A stretch of DNA of 64,000 bases from Argopecten irradians (taxonomy: Eukaryota > Mollusca > Bivalvia > Pectinida > Pectinidae), in contig NC_091135.1 of NCBI RefSeq assembly GCF_041381155.1, positions 47,295,086 to 47,359,085 on the forward strand. The letters are read 5' to 3'. Within the stretch, counting starts at the first letter, position 1. Each line of letters opens with the position of its first letter. Below are positions 39,128 through 50,600 of this stretch, piece after piece. A model generated the notes under the pieces. The model was not told where the DNA came from. It saw nothing but the letters and a program-made list of their open reading frames with translations, and made no database searches. A program made the position numbers and the translations under genes.

Positions 39128-40775
39128 CTAAAATTAAGAAAATTTGCCCTTTTGGGGCCCCACCCCTCAGTTCCTAGGGTTCAGACCAGACTCATTTATA
39201 TAAAATATAATTGTGTTTCCCCAATGATGCTTCACACCAAATATGGATAAAATTCATCCAAGGATGGAGGAGGAGTAGGACTTTAAAGCTAAAATTAAGA
39301 AAATTTCCCCATTTGGGGCCCCACCCCTCAGCCCCTAGGGGTCGGACCAGGCTCATTTGTAATATGATTGTCCTTCCCCAATGATGTTTCACAACAAATA
39401 TGGATGAAATCCATCCAAGGATGAAGGAGGAGAAGGATTTTAAAGCTAAAATTAAGAAAATTTCCCCATTTGGGGCCCCACCCCTCAGCCCCTAGGGGTT
39501 GGACCACGCTCATTTACATCAAATATGATTATCCTTCCCCAATAATGTTTTACACTAAATATAGATGAAATCCATCCAAGGATGAAGGAGGAGTAGGATT
39601 TTAAAGCTAAAATTAAGAAAATTTGCCCTTTGGGGGCCCCCACCCCTCAGCCCCTAGGGGTTGGACCACGCTCATTTATATAAAATATGATTGTCCGTCC
39701 CAAATAATGTTTCACACCAAATATGGATGAAATCCATCCAAGGATGAAGGAGAAGTAGGATTTTAAAGCTAAAATTAAGAAAATTTGCCTTTTTGGGGCC
39801 CTACCTCTCAGCCCCTAGGGGTCGGACCAGGCTCATTTATATAAAAATATGTCCAATTGTCAATATGATGAAATCCCCCAATGAGTGTTTCTAAATTAGA
39901 AACACCAAATATGGGATATAAAAATCCATCCATAGGATGAAGTCCAAGATGAGGAGGAGTAGGTTTTTAAAGCTAAAATTAAGAAAATTTGCCCCTTTGA
40001 GGCCCCACCATTCAGCCCCTAGGGGTCGGACCAAGCTCATTTATATAAAATATGATTGTCCTTCATCAATAATGTTTCACACCAAATATGGATGAAATCC
40101 ATCCAAGGATGAAGGAGGAGTAGGATTTTAAAGCTAAAATAAGAAAATTTGCCCTTTTGGGGCCCCACCCCTCAGCCCCTAGGGGTCGGACCAGGCTCAT
40201 TTATATAAAATATGATTGTCCTTCCTCAATGATGTTTCAAACCAAATATGGATGAAATCCATCCAAGGATGAAGGAGGAGTAGGATTTTAAAGCTAAAAT
40301 TAAGAAAATTTGCCCTTTTGTGGCCCCGCCCCTCTGACCCTAGGGGTCGGACCAGGTTCATTTATATAAAATATGATTGTCCTTCCCTAATGAAGTTTCA
40401 CACCAAATATGGATGAAATCCATCCAAGGATGAAGGAGGAGTAGGATTTTAAAGCTAAAATTAAGAAAATTTGCCCTTTTGAGGCCCTGCCCCTCTGACC
40501 CTAGGGGTCGGACCAAGCTCATTTTATAAAATATGATTGTCCTTCCCCAATGAAGTTTCACACCAAATATGGATGAAATCCATCCAAGGATGAAGGAGGA
40601 GTAGGATTTTAAAGCTTAAAATAAGAAAATTTGCCCTTTTGGTGCCCCACCCCTCAGCCCCTAGGGGTCGGACCAGGCTCATTTATATAAAATATGATTG
40701 TCCTTCCCTAATGATGCTTCAAACCAAATATGGATGAAATCCATCAAAGGATGAAGGAGGAGAAGGCTTTTGTAT
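39128..40775. repeat. 160-bp tandem array, about 10 copies
   Basis: Units begin CTAAAATTAAGAAAATTT and recur at 39128, 39289, 39446, 39607, 39769, 39973, 40133, 40293, 40455 and 40615. Spacing is 157-162 bp, except one of 204 bp that holds an inserted stretch near 39880-39960. Each unit contains CCCCTAGGGGTCGGACCA. Confidence 0.92.
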
Positions 40776-40784
40776 AAATAGTCT

Positions 40785-40860
40785 TACGCACGACGCACGG
40801 CGCACGGCGCACGGCGGACGGCGCACGGCGGACGGCGGACGGCGCACGACGACGGACGAA
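40785..40860. repeat. GC-rich microsatellite
   Basis: Short repeats of GCACGGC and GGACGGC type, in sharp contrast with the AT-rich surroundings. It is part of the right end of the pearl-like element. Confidence 0.85.
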
Positions 40861-40905
40861 ACACGATGACAATAGGTCATCCTGACCTTCGGTCAGATGA
40901 CCTAA

Positions 40906-41636
40906 AAAGAGATCATACTGAAAGAAGAAGCAAACAAATATATTAGTTTCAATATCAATTTCATTTCTGTCTCTATACACATATATTTCATTGTAAATTG
41001 TTAGAATATTGTACCCATTTACACATGAAAAATATGACTTAATACACATGGAATAGGGCTTAATATCATTGCACTTTATAGTTCATCATGATAACATCTA
41101 CACCAATGGTAACAATCCACTTACACATTTAACAATAATTTACACACAACCCATATAATTTGTGGTGTGATTGTACCAGGAGATCAGGATAATTCGGCAG
41201 GTAGTACACCATATGTCGTTCAACAAACGTGACGTCATTTTAGGATAATTATGAAGTGTGACACACAGCTTGTGTCTCTTTAATGTGACGTCATTTGTGA
41301 CAACTATGACTTGTAGTCTCGTGACGTGATGTCATTATGTAACAATCATAATGTGTGTAGGGTATAGGTCTACCAATTGTATTGCCTTTACTGCATCCAG
41401 ATAACGCAACACAATAGATATGATAAAAACAATTAACTCATCACTTGGTCTGAATATATATATCTATCACAGTCTGCTTAAAGTTAATTTGTTAACACCG
41501 TCACATCGAATCAGTGGCAGCAAATACTGACAAGTATGTGCAATATGGAGAGTGTGGATATTTTGACGCCTCCTTTAAGAGAAAATTTATATCTTCCGTA
41601 CTAACAAAAATAGCCCTCTTGCACATTATTTCTTCC
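40906..41636. other. 3' flank of the isomerase-like gene
   Basis: This lies downstream of the minus-strand isomerase stop codon at 41637. I see no other gene. It should include the 3' untranslated region and polyadenylation site. Confidence 0.4.
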
Positions 41637-44600
41637 TCACAATTTGGCCTCTGGTAGGAAAGGCTTGTCCCCCGACGGTCTCACATACAAATCCTGTTTC
41701 ATCACTTGTAACATGTCTCGATCTATACCGTTTGGTCCCAGCGCCTCTAGTGCCAGCTGTTTAGCTTTAGGTATCAAGTCTGGTAACTCTGCCATGGCAT
41801 CCACCAGAAAGAGTTCTTTAGCCTGGTCCGCGGTAACTCTTTTGCCGAATAACACAGCCTCTCTTATAGATTTCATAGCGAGAACCTTTTTACTGAAAAT
41901 GAGGAGAAAACAGTCGATGTATACGAATTCATAATACTTTCCTTAATTCCTTATTGATCCACATTTAGAGATGTGTTTTTAAGTTTAAACATATTTTATT
42001 GACATAAAATGACAAAAGGATAAGTCATTAAGTTTTACCAACTTATATGCGACTTCTCCTGAAATATAGAAAATATAAACATACATAAATGAATAGTCAC
42101 GTGATTACATGGAACAAAATAGTATGAATTCACATAAAACACCAAGAACATTAAACTAGTAAGAGAGAGGGAGAAAGATAGAGATTAGTCCCTACTATTA
42201 GTATTCGTGTGATACCATTATAATATATAAAACAAGCGATGAAAAATGGGAAAAAAAATCTTGACAACTTGTAATGATATAGGAAATAAGTAAGAGAGCG
42301 AAAAGAGAGAGGGGGGGGAGAGAGAGAGTGTGAAAGAGAGAGAGATAGAAAGAGAGAAAAAGATAGATGAAGAGAGAGAGAGTCGATCAATCAAATCTAC
42401 CCGTTCTTACCAGGAATTGCTGTACAGCTTTTGCAATTTTCATGTTATTAATGATTGAAATGTTAAGATCACCTTTGCATAGAATATCAATGTTAATGGC
42501 GCCTTCGTACCACGATAAATCAGTGTTGAGAAGTGCTCGATGATTGGCATACAAAGGGCAAACAATAAAGAAGTGATAGCTGTCCTCACAGGGATGTCCA
42601 CACTGACAATATGCAGAATCGGTAAGATTTGCTCTAAAAAGGTCATATTTTAGGGAACTTGCTCGGTTTCTTAGACGACAATGGAGGATATTAAGTTTTC
42701 TTGGTCCATATGTTGCAAAAGGAAAATTAAAGTTTGAATTTGTTTTCAGGGATTTCATCATATTGAGTTTAAAAGAATTTATGGAAGGAGAATTTCTAAT
42801 GTTATGGTCTAAAACATTCCAAAGATGTATAGTAGAGGGAAAAATGAACTTTGAGATAATTGTAACCGATAGTAGTGTTCTCTTATTTGATATGCATTTC
42901 GTAAGTTATAAGGGGTTAAATTACCAACATCATCAGGCAATATATCTATGAGGAAACTTGGTGCCATACCATGGACTATTGAATATAACATCGAAAGTTT
43001 ACGAGCTTCACGTCTCTTAGAAAGTGGCAGCCAACCCGTTTCGCGGTATAAAAACTCAGTTTTAGTAAAAACTGGAAGCCCTGTAACAATCCTTGCCGCT
43101 TCTAACTGAATATTTTCAAGTTTTAAAGAATTATTTACTCCGCAGTTGTCCCATACTTCACACGCATACTCAAGCAAAGGTCTTATATAAGTGAGATACA
43201 GTTTTTCCAAGTTATTTCTTTTTAGAATTAGTTTAAGTTTGCGTAGGGTTGCTATGTATTTAGTTACTTTACTTGTGATATATTATATATGGATATTCTA
43301 CTTACAGTCGTTAGTTATAATAACACCGAGGTGTTTGTGATTATTAGTAAAATGAATGGGAGTGTCATCAAAAGTAAGGGACGGGTTATACGGTAACTGA
43401 CGATTAGATATGACTAGAGCCTCTGTTTTAATGGGATTGAATTTCATCAACCAATCTTTCGACCAAATTTCTAGTTTCCTTAAGTCCGATTGTGCTTCGT
43501 TCTCGATTAGAAGTAAGTTCGAGGATGAGTAAGAGAGTGATGTATCATCTGCAAAAAGCCTAGTTAGAGAAGCAAGATTACAACAGATATCATTTATGTA
43601 TATCAGGAAAAACAAGGGTCCAAGTACAGAACCTTGAGGAACACCAGCAAGTATTGTTTTAAAAGAAGATAATGATTGTTTTACAAAAACCGCTTGTTTT
43701 CTGTTACTCAAGTAGTTACTTATCCATCGAAGAAGTTGACCTGATATACCGTAATTGTTCAGCTTATGTATGAGACCCTTATGCCATACCCTGTCGAAAG
43801 CCTTCGAAAAATCACAAAATATTAAAATGGAATGTTCATACTTTTCTAAGGAGGTAATTATTGAGTGGTAGATTTCAATAAGCTGATGTGAGGTAGAATG
43901 CATGGATAAAAATCCTGCCTGGTATTTATAGATTAAGTCATTATCAATCATGAAATTATAGATGTATTTATATACTACACGCTCAAATAATTTACCTATA
44001 CAGCTTAGAAGAGATATTGGTCTGTAATTAGACACAATGCTGGGGTCATTAGATTTAAAAATAGGCATAACATGAGCAATTTTCCATGCGTCAGGATATA
44101 CACCAGACGAAAGGGAAAAATTAAATATCATAGACAGAGGCACACAAACTTCATTTGAGGCCAACTTCAACATTTTATGACTTATACCGTCAGGGCCTGA
44201 CGCTTTTTTAACATTTAATATATCTAAGATGTCTAAGATTTCACTGGGAGCAATATTTATTTCGGATAAAACAGAGCCAGTACGACTATCAAATAATGGT
44301 AAATCTTTATCTAATTCATTTGCCGGTAAGTTGGAAACAGAGCTAAAATAATTATTTAAAAGTTCACATTTACTGTCGTTATCATATATCATTTCGTTAG
44401 TGGTACAGTCCAATAACGGGGATATCTCTGTGTTCTTCTGTCCTTTAAGTATATTTCTAAGAAGTTTCCAATATATCTTGGGATTGTTATTGTTATTATC
44501 TATCACTGTATCGATATTATCGTAGAAAATTTCTTTTGCCCTTTTTATCATGTTATTCACTTTATTTCTCATATGCTTATAATTACTCCTATTTCGATCT

Positions 44601-47600
44601 GTCCTATGGTTAAAAAATATTTTTTTAAGTCTATCTCTTTTTCTCATATAGAGTCTGAGGAGGCTATTCATCCACGGTTTGTCTGTATCTCTGACCAGAA
44701 TTTCTCTGCAAAGAATACATTTACTTATAGCATCAAGAAATGTTTCAGTAAAAAAACTACACATTTGATTAACATTTGGCATATTGTTCAAAATATCAAA
44801 CCACGGGATACTGCTTAATATGGTCTTTAGTTCCTCAACATTAGCATGCTCGTACTGCCACACCTTTCTTTTATAAAAGTGGTTAACTTTTACTGGAATT
44901 TTAATTATTACAATTGCTGCATCATGGTCACTAACTGCTCGCTCAATATTAATAACATCAGAAAAAAATGACATCAACCAAATCACTAACTATAAACGGA
45001 TCAAGAAGTGTGGAAGAAGTAGCAGACTGCCTGGTAGACTCGGTAATTACATTTAATAAATTATAATTTGTCAGAATATAACCTAAATCACCTCTGACAT
45101 TTACAGAAAAATCAACATTTAAATCGCCTGTGATAATTACATATGAAGTTTCTTCAAATGCAGCATCAATCGAATATCGCAGATGCTGCCACAGGTCAGT
45201 ACTATCATTACTAGGGGGTCTGTATAAGTTGCAAATTAGATAGAGAATATTTTTGCATTTTAACTGTAACCATATTAATTCAGTGTTATCAGATTCAAGG
45301 TCGAGTCTTCGCTTGGCGAAAAGGGATTCCGAGATATACATAGCGACACCGCCACCAAACATATTTCTATCCTTTCGAAAAGGTTCAGAGAAACCATCTA
45401 TTCGGATGTCAGAATTTGGAATAGAGTCATCAAGGTGTGTTTCCGTAACACATAAAATATCAATATCGTCTACCAATGAATTCAAATAATTCACTTTATT
45501 CCGCAGACTGCGGATATTCAAATTTAGGATACTCAGAGCACTAGCAGATAAACTGCTATCAGAGTCAGGACCTGGATTTGGATGAATATCCCCAGCTATT
45601 AGTAAAATAATTGCTAACGAATTATATGGATTAAGAATGAAGTGGGACAACTGCAGAAGCAAAACATATATTAAATGGACACAAATGAGTTTGGAAAGAA
45701 ACATTTTGAAAATATTCGGAAGATTTTTCTTAAAAACAAAGGTGATTGATATGCAAGATATTTTACAATAGAAACATCCGATGGCAGCCCTCCATGCACA
45801 TACATCGTTACCTGTCATGGGGGTTGAAAAATAAAGACGGTTAATGTGAATAGGAGGTCTACCAGCGGTAATATGATTGCGCATCTTGTAAGGTGGGTTG
45901 AATCGTAAAGACAGAAGAGAAAAGGAAGTAAAGTGAAACGAAAGGGAAACATTTGAAAAACAAGGCAGAGTACATAGCACGGACAGGTTACAAGAAGTAG
46001 AAGAAATGGAACTCTTCAGTGGTGAAACATGGATAATCTCTGATTGGATAGAAGCAAGGTGTGGTGGGTAAATATATAAATTATATGGACATATATTTGA
46101 ATCCTTCATTCATGTTATAAACACAGATACATGCATATATGATATAATATAAATAAATATATAACTATATTGAGTTGAAATTCACATACATGGACTAAGC
46201 ATAGATACATGTATATAAGGTCGTGCGGTACAGTGGTACGATATATTTGGTTTACTTATAGATCAATAAAATAGAAAAGGATGATATAGATATAAAGCTA
46301 AGTTGAGTTGGAATCCAACTTCGTGTAGTGAACATAGATTCATGTATATATGCAGAGTACAGGTACGATTTATTCAGCTGACTTATTCATTTATGATTAT
46401 AAAATATATACAAGTGAATATTATATTGTAATTCATCTACATATATACATGTACACCGTAATTGAACATACGGTACAGTGGTATGGTATATTCAGTTTAG
46501 AGATGTGTCATGTCCAAAGTAAACTTCCTGCGCAGTCACTTAGCTTAAAATTGATATGATGGGCAGTCTACATTCTACCACGTGCACTAGCCCTTCACCT
46601 CCTGAGTTCAATGTAAAAGAGTGAGTTGCAAGGCACCGGTTATAGATTTTTTTTTGATACACTGCCCTTTTCCTCCAATATAAGAATTTGTCACGCCCAA
46701 AATGACCCCAGAGAGTTGTTTGTAGGCGTAAACATAAACAAACGAAACTGACTTTATATCTGGAGATACTCAGGTATAATTAGTATGACATTGGATATGA
46801 ACATAGATGGAATAAACTCTGACACCTTGGTGAATATTGAATGACGATATTTGGTAATTTAAGATACCGGGTATGTATGGAAAATACCAAACTATAATGA
46901 AAACTCTTGCAAAATTCTGCACGAGATTTATTATTTGAAGGCACAGAAGATTTCGTAATAGTTTAGTATTTTCCACACACAGACTATCTTAAATTTCCAA
47001 TTTACCTAGTCTCTTATCAATTCAAGTGGCTTTATTACACTCAAACAGACACATGTAACCAATAAACTAATAAAATACAATAAGAAAATATAATACAATG
47101 TTGTAACTTTGTACATATATACATCATCCCACAATCATATTGATTACTGATATAACAAACATATAATCAATTCTTACATAGAAAAAAACACTTATAATCA
47201 AAACGAGACCGCGAGACAAGTGGTCTAAGCAAAGCTATAGTCCAGTAAAAATACGAAAAATAGAGGCCAAACCTCCAAATAATTGCAACAGAATTTGTTT
47301 TCTGGTTTTTGGGTTGGAGAATCTTGGTATTTTACCATGAAAAAAGTCGCAAAAAATCATATGTTCGGAAAGTCTTTTTTTTAACACCCAAAATATAAGA
47401 AAATATAAAGAAATCACACTTTTTACCACTTTAAAAGTACAATATCTGCTATTTTTACAATATTTGAAATATGAAATCGGGTATATAGTAAGACAAACTT
47501 TAGGTTAATACAAATAAGTTGAAATGATACAATAATTTCAGTCAATCCAAGAAATAAAGAAGGATGAAAACGGCTCAAAACCTTTTAAATTTAGCTAGCA

Positions 47601-50600
47601 TTACCATTTTTGTTCTTTTTAGATGCAAACATTTATAATATAATACCCTGAACAATATAAGTTGATATTCTATGTCTTAAAGAATTACTTTTTCTTTGAT
47701 ATTAATGCATGATCGATAAGTGTTTTTATACTTAAATTTTTCGCAAAACACCTATTAGGGTAGCTAATATTTCGGAAAATAAAAAACCAAATGCTTCCAA
47801 ATATGTTATATCCTTTTTTGTGTTTTTGTACTTGTTATTTTGATCATTTGTTGTAAAAACGGTATACATATGGACATCTTATTTGGTACTCAAAACTTCC
47901 TATCACGTTAATTTGGCTGAATACCAAAATATGTCTAAGTCCATAAATCTGCAATACAAAAATCTTAATTTTTCGAATATGCTTTATTCGTTTGTCATAA
48001 AATTTTGCCAGTAAATAAATCAGAACTGTGATGATTTTCAGCTATAAAATTGAAAATGAGCTCTTCTTTATTTCCTTTATCTCATTGAAAATTGTGTAAC
48101 CCCCATCCGGTTCCATTATGGAAAAATAAAAAATTGACCTATTCAAATATTTGATCAAAAAGAAACTTCAATCTCACTTTATGAAAAACGCTCCATTATG
48201 GTGGTAATATCTGCCAAAGGATTTTTCAATCTGATAAGTCACAAAATAGAAATTCACATTTTTGATATTTCAACCTAAGGACTGAAATATAAAGAAGTTT
48301 ACTCAAATTGGCACTAAATGAGAATTTGATCGACCTCACGTTCTTTTATATTTGTGGATATTTTGATATAGTTGTCTCTTTTAGGTGAGAATAGCCTACA
48401 TAGAATCTGAATTAAAAACTATCTAAACACTTGAGACGGTACTTACTGAATAATTCTTGAATAAAAGACACATTATTCAATTTGGACTTAAAAAAATCAT
48501 TGGAAAAGGCCAAAAGACTAACTTTGAGCAACCATGTTATCTCACATAGGTAGTGAAAGTAAAATGTTTTTACTTTTAAATCCTTTAATCAACAAGTTTT
48601 ATTTTAAAAGATTCCACCAAAATAAGTATCAATGGTATTGTTGATAATATATCTGCCAAAGGATTTTTCAATCTGATAAGTCACAAAATAGAAATTCACA
48701 TTTTTGATATTTCAACCTAAGGACTGAAATATAAAGAAGTTTACTCAAATTGGCACTAAATGAGAATTTGATCGACCTCACGTTCTTTTATATTTGTGGA
48801 TATTTTGATATAGTTGTCTCTTTTAGGTGAGAATAGCCTACATAGAATCTGAATTAAAAACTATCTAAACACTTGAGACGGTACTTACTGAATAATTCTT
48901 GAATAAAAGACACATTATTCAATTTGGACTTAAAAAAATCATTGGAAAAGGCCAAAAGACTAACTTTGAGCAACCATGTTATCTCAGGTAGTGAAAGTAA
49001 AATGTTTTACTTTTAAATCCTTTAATCAACAAGTTTTATTTTAAAAGATTCCACCAAAATAAGTATCAATGGTATTGTTGATAATAACAAATTTTTATCC
49101 TAACATTCCAACAAAAGCATATTTGGCTGTTACAAGGACATAATTATGCAATTTTCTTGTTGTCACACTTTTCCCCTGTGTTGATTTCAATTTATGGTTT
49201 TGGCATTCTGTGCTATCCTTATAACGTTCTTGCCATTACAGTAGATTTTCTAGTATCTCGTGATAAACCATGTAAGTTTATATTTGGCTTCAAAGTTCGC
49301 AAATTATGCAAATATCCCTATTTTTTTCTGATTTTTGGGGATCAAGAAAAAAAAACATTTTCCCAAACTTTTATATGTGGCTACTTTTTCCTTGTATAAA
49401 ACAAAGTCAGATCTGTATGAAAAACACACAGAAAAAATTCTGTTGCAATTATTTTTGGGTAACACCCTATCTTTACTGGACTACTAGCATTTAAAAGAAA
49501 TACGAAACTATCTAAAATTGAATTTACGACTAATGAAAATAAAACATATCGTCATTCAATATTCTCCAAGGTATCAGAGTTTACTTAACGCGTTTAATAT
49601 TTTGACGTAATTATACCAAAAGTATATTCACCTGAGTAGGTCCAGGAGCATATCCCCTAAACGTAACTTGAGGTGAGTCTCGTTCCACGAAATCCAGCCC
49701 CGGTCCGCCCTCATCACTCTGTAGTCATGTGACATCGCCAGGAAGGCACCGCCCGCGAAAGCATGACCTGTTACCATGGTAACAGAGGTAGTATTATTGG
49801 TTATTGGGAACAATGGATTTCGTTTTACAGTTACAGTGTGATTTATATAGTACCGACGGAGTAAAACTAAGGGAAGTAACTCTGATATATATTTGAGGAA
49901 GACCTCCATTGTATGGTGACACACGATCAATGCACTATATTTACGTGTTTTGGCATAATAAACAACCAACTGATTATTGTGACACCATGACTACCAGGCG
50001 GGAAATGTCTTCAACCAAAACAAAATTGTGTTATTTTTTTATAATTATCATTATGTACAACGGAAGCCTGTTAGGGTCACATTGAAAAAAAATATTATGT
50101 CGTTATAACGACTTAGTATGTCGTAATAAGTATGTCGTAATAACGACTAAGTTATGTCGTAATAACGACATAGTATTTCGTAATTACGACTTAGTTATGT
50201 CGTAATATACGACATAAGGTATCACGTAAGAACTGACATAGTTCGTGGTTAAGACAGATAGGTATGTCGTAATATATCGACCTCACGCTATAGATAGTAT
50301 CTCGTAATAACGGCTTAGTACATTTGTATGTCGTAATAACGACTTAGTTATGTCGTAATATCACATAGTATTTCGTTATAACGACTAAGCTATGTCGTAA
50401 TAACGGCTTAGTATGTCGTAATGACGACTTAGATATGTCGTTTAAACGACTTACCTATATCGTAATAACGACTTAGCTATTAGTATTTCGTAATAACGAC
50501 TGAGTACATTTGTATGTTGTAATAACGACTTAGCTATGTCGTTATTACGAGATACTATGTCGTTATCACGATATAGCTAAGTCGTTATTACGACGTAGTT

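Larger units (their letters stand above)
38212..40905. mobile_element. Pearl-like non-autonomous element with two core tandem arrays
   Basis: The left side begins AAGAGGCCCATGGGCCTTAA followed by GGTCATCTGAC. The right side ends with GGTCAGATGACC, an inverted match. Between them lie a 126-bp array (38552-39123), a 160-bp array (39128-40775) and a (GCACGGC)n-like stretch (40785-40860). There is no coding capacity; open frames across the arrays are artefacts of the repeats. Tandem cores of about 160 bp inside a mobile element are the hallmark of bivalve 'pearl' elements, which are thought to be moved by Helitron-type machinery. The assignment is by architecture only. Confidence 0.65.
42370..46130 (-). 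mobile_element. Nearly full-length CR1/Jockey-group LINE
   Basis: One element on the minus strand, in an intron of the isomerase-like gene. In order it has a 2A-like motif, an apurinic endonuclease domain, a reverse transcriptase and a C-terminal Cys/His domain ending at about 42387. A (CT)n tail follows on the coding strand. It is inactive as written: one frameshift between endonuclease and reverse transcriptase (about 44970), two in-frame stops near 43285 and 43270, and one frameshift near 42810. A separate upstream ORF1 is not seen. Few lesions over 3.7 kb suggest a fairly young copy. Confidence 0.85.

Noticed and set aside
38521-40561. Apparent repeat proteins of 60-140 residues on both strands
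   Set aside because: They follow the 126-bp and 160-bp tandem units and have no splice sites, homology or codon bias of their own.
44573-44818. Plus-strand frame inside the LINE
   Set aside because: It is an antisense shadow of the reverse transcriptase on the minus strand.
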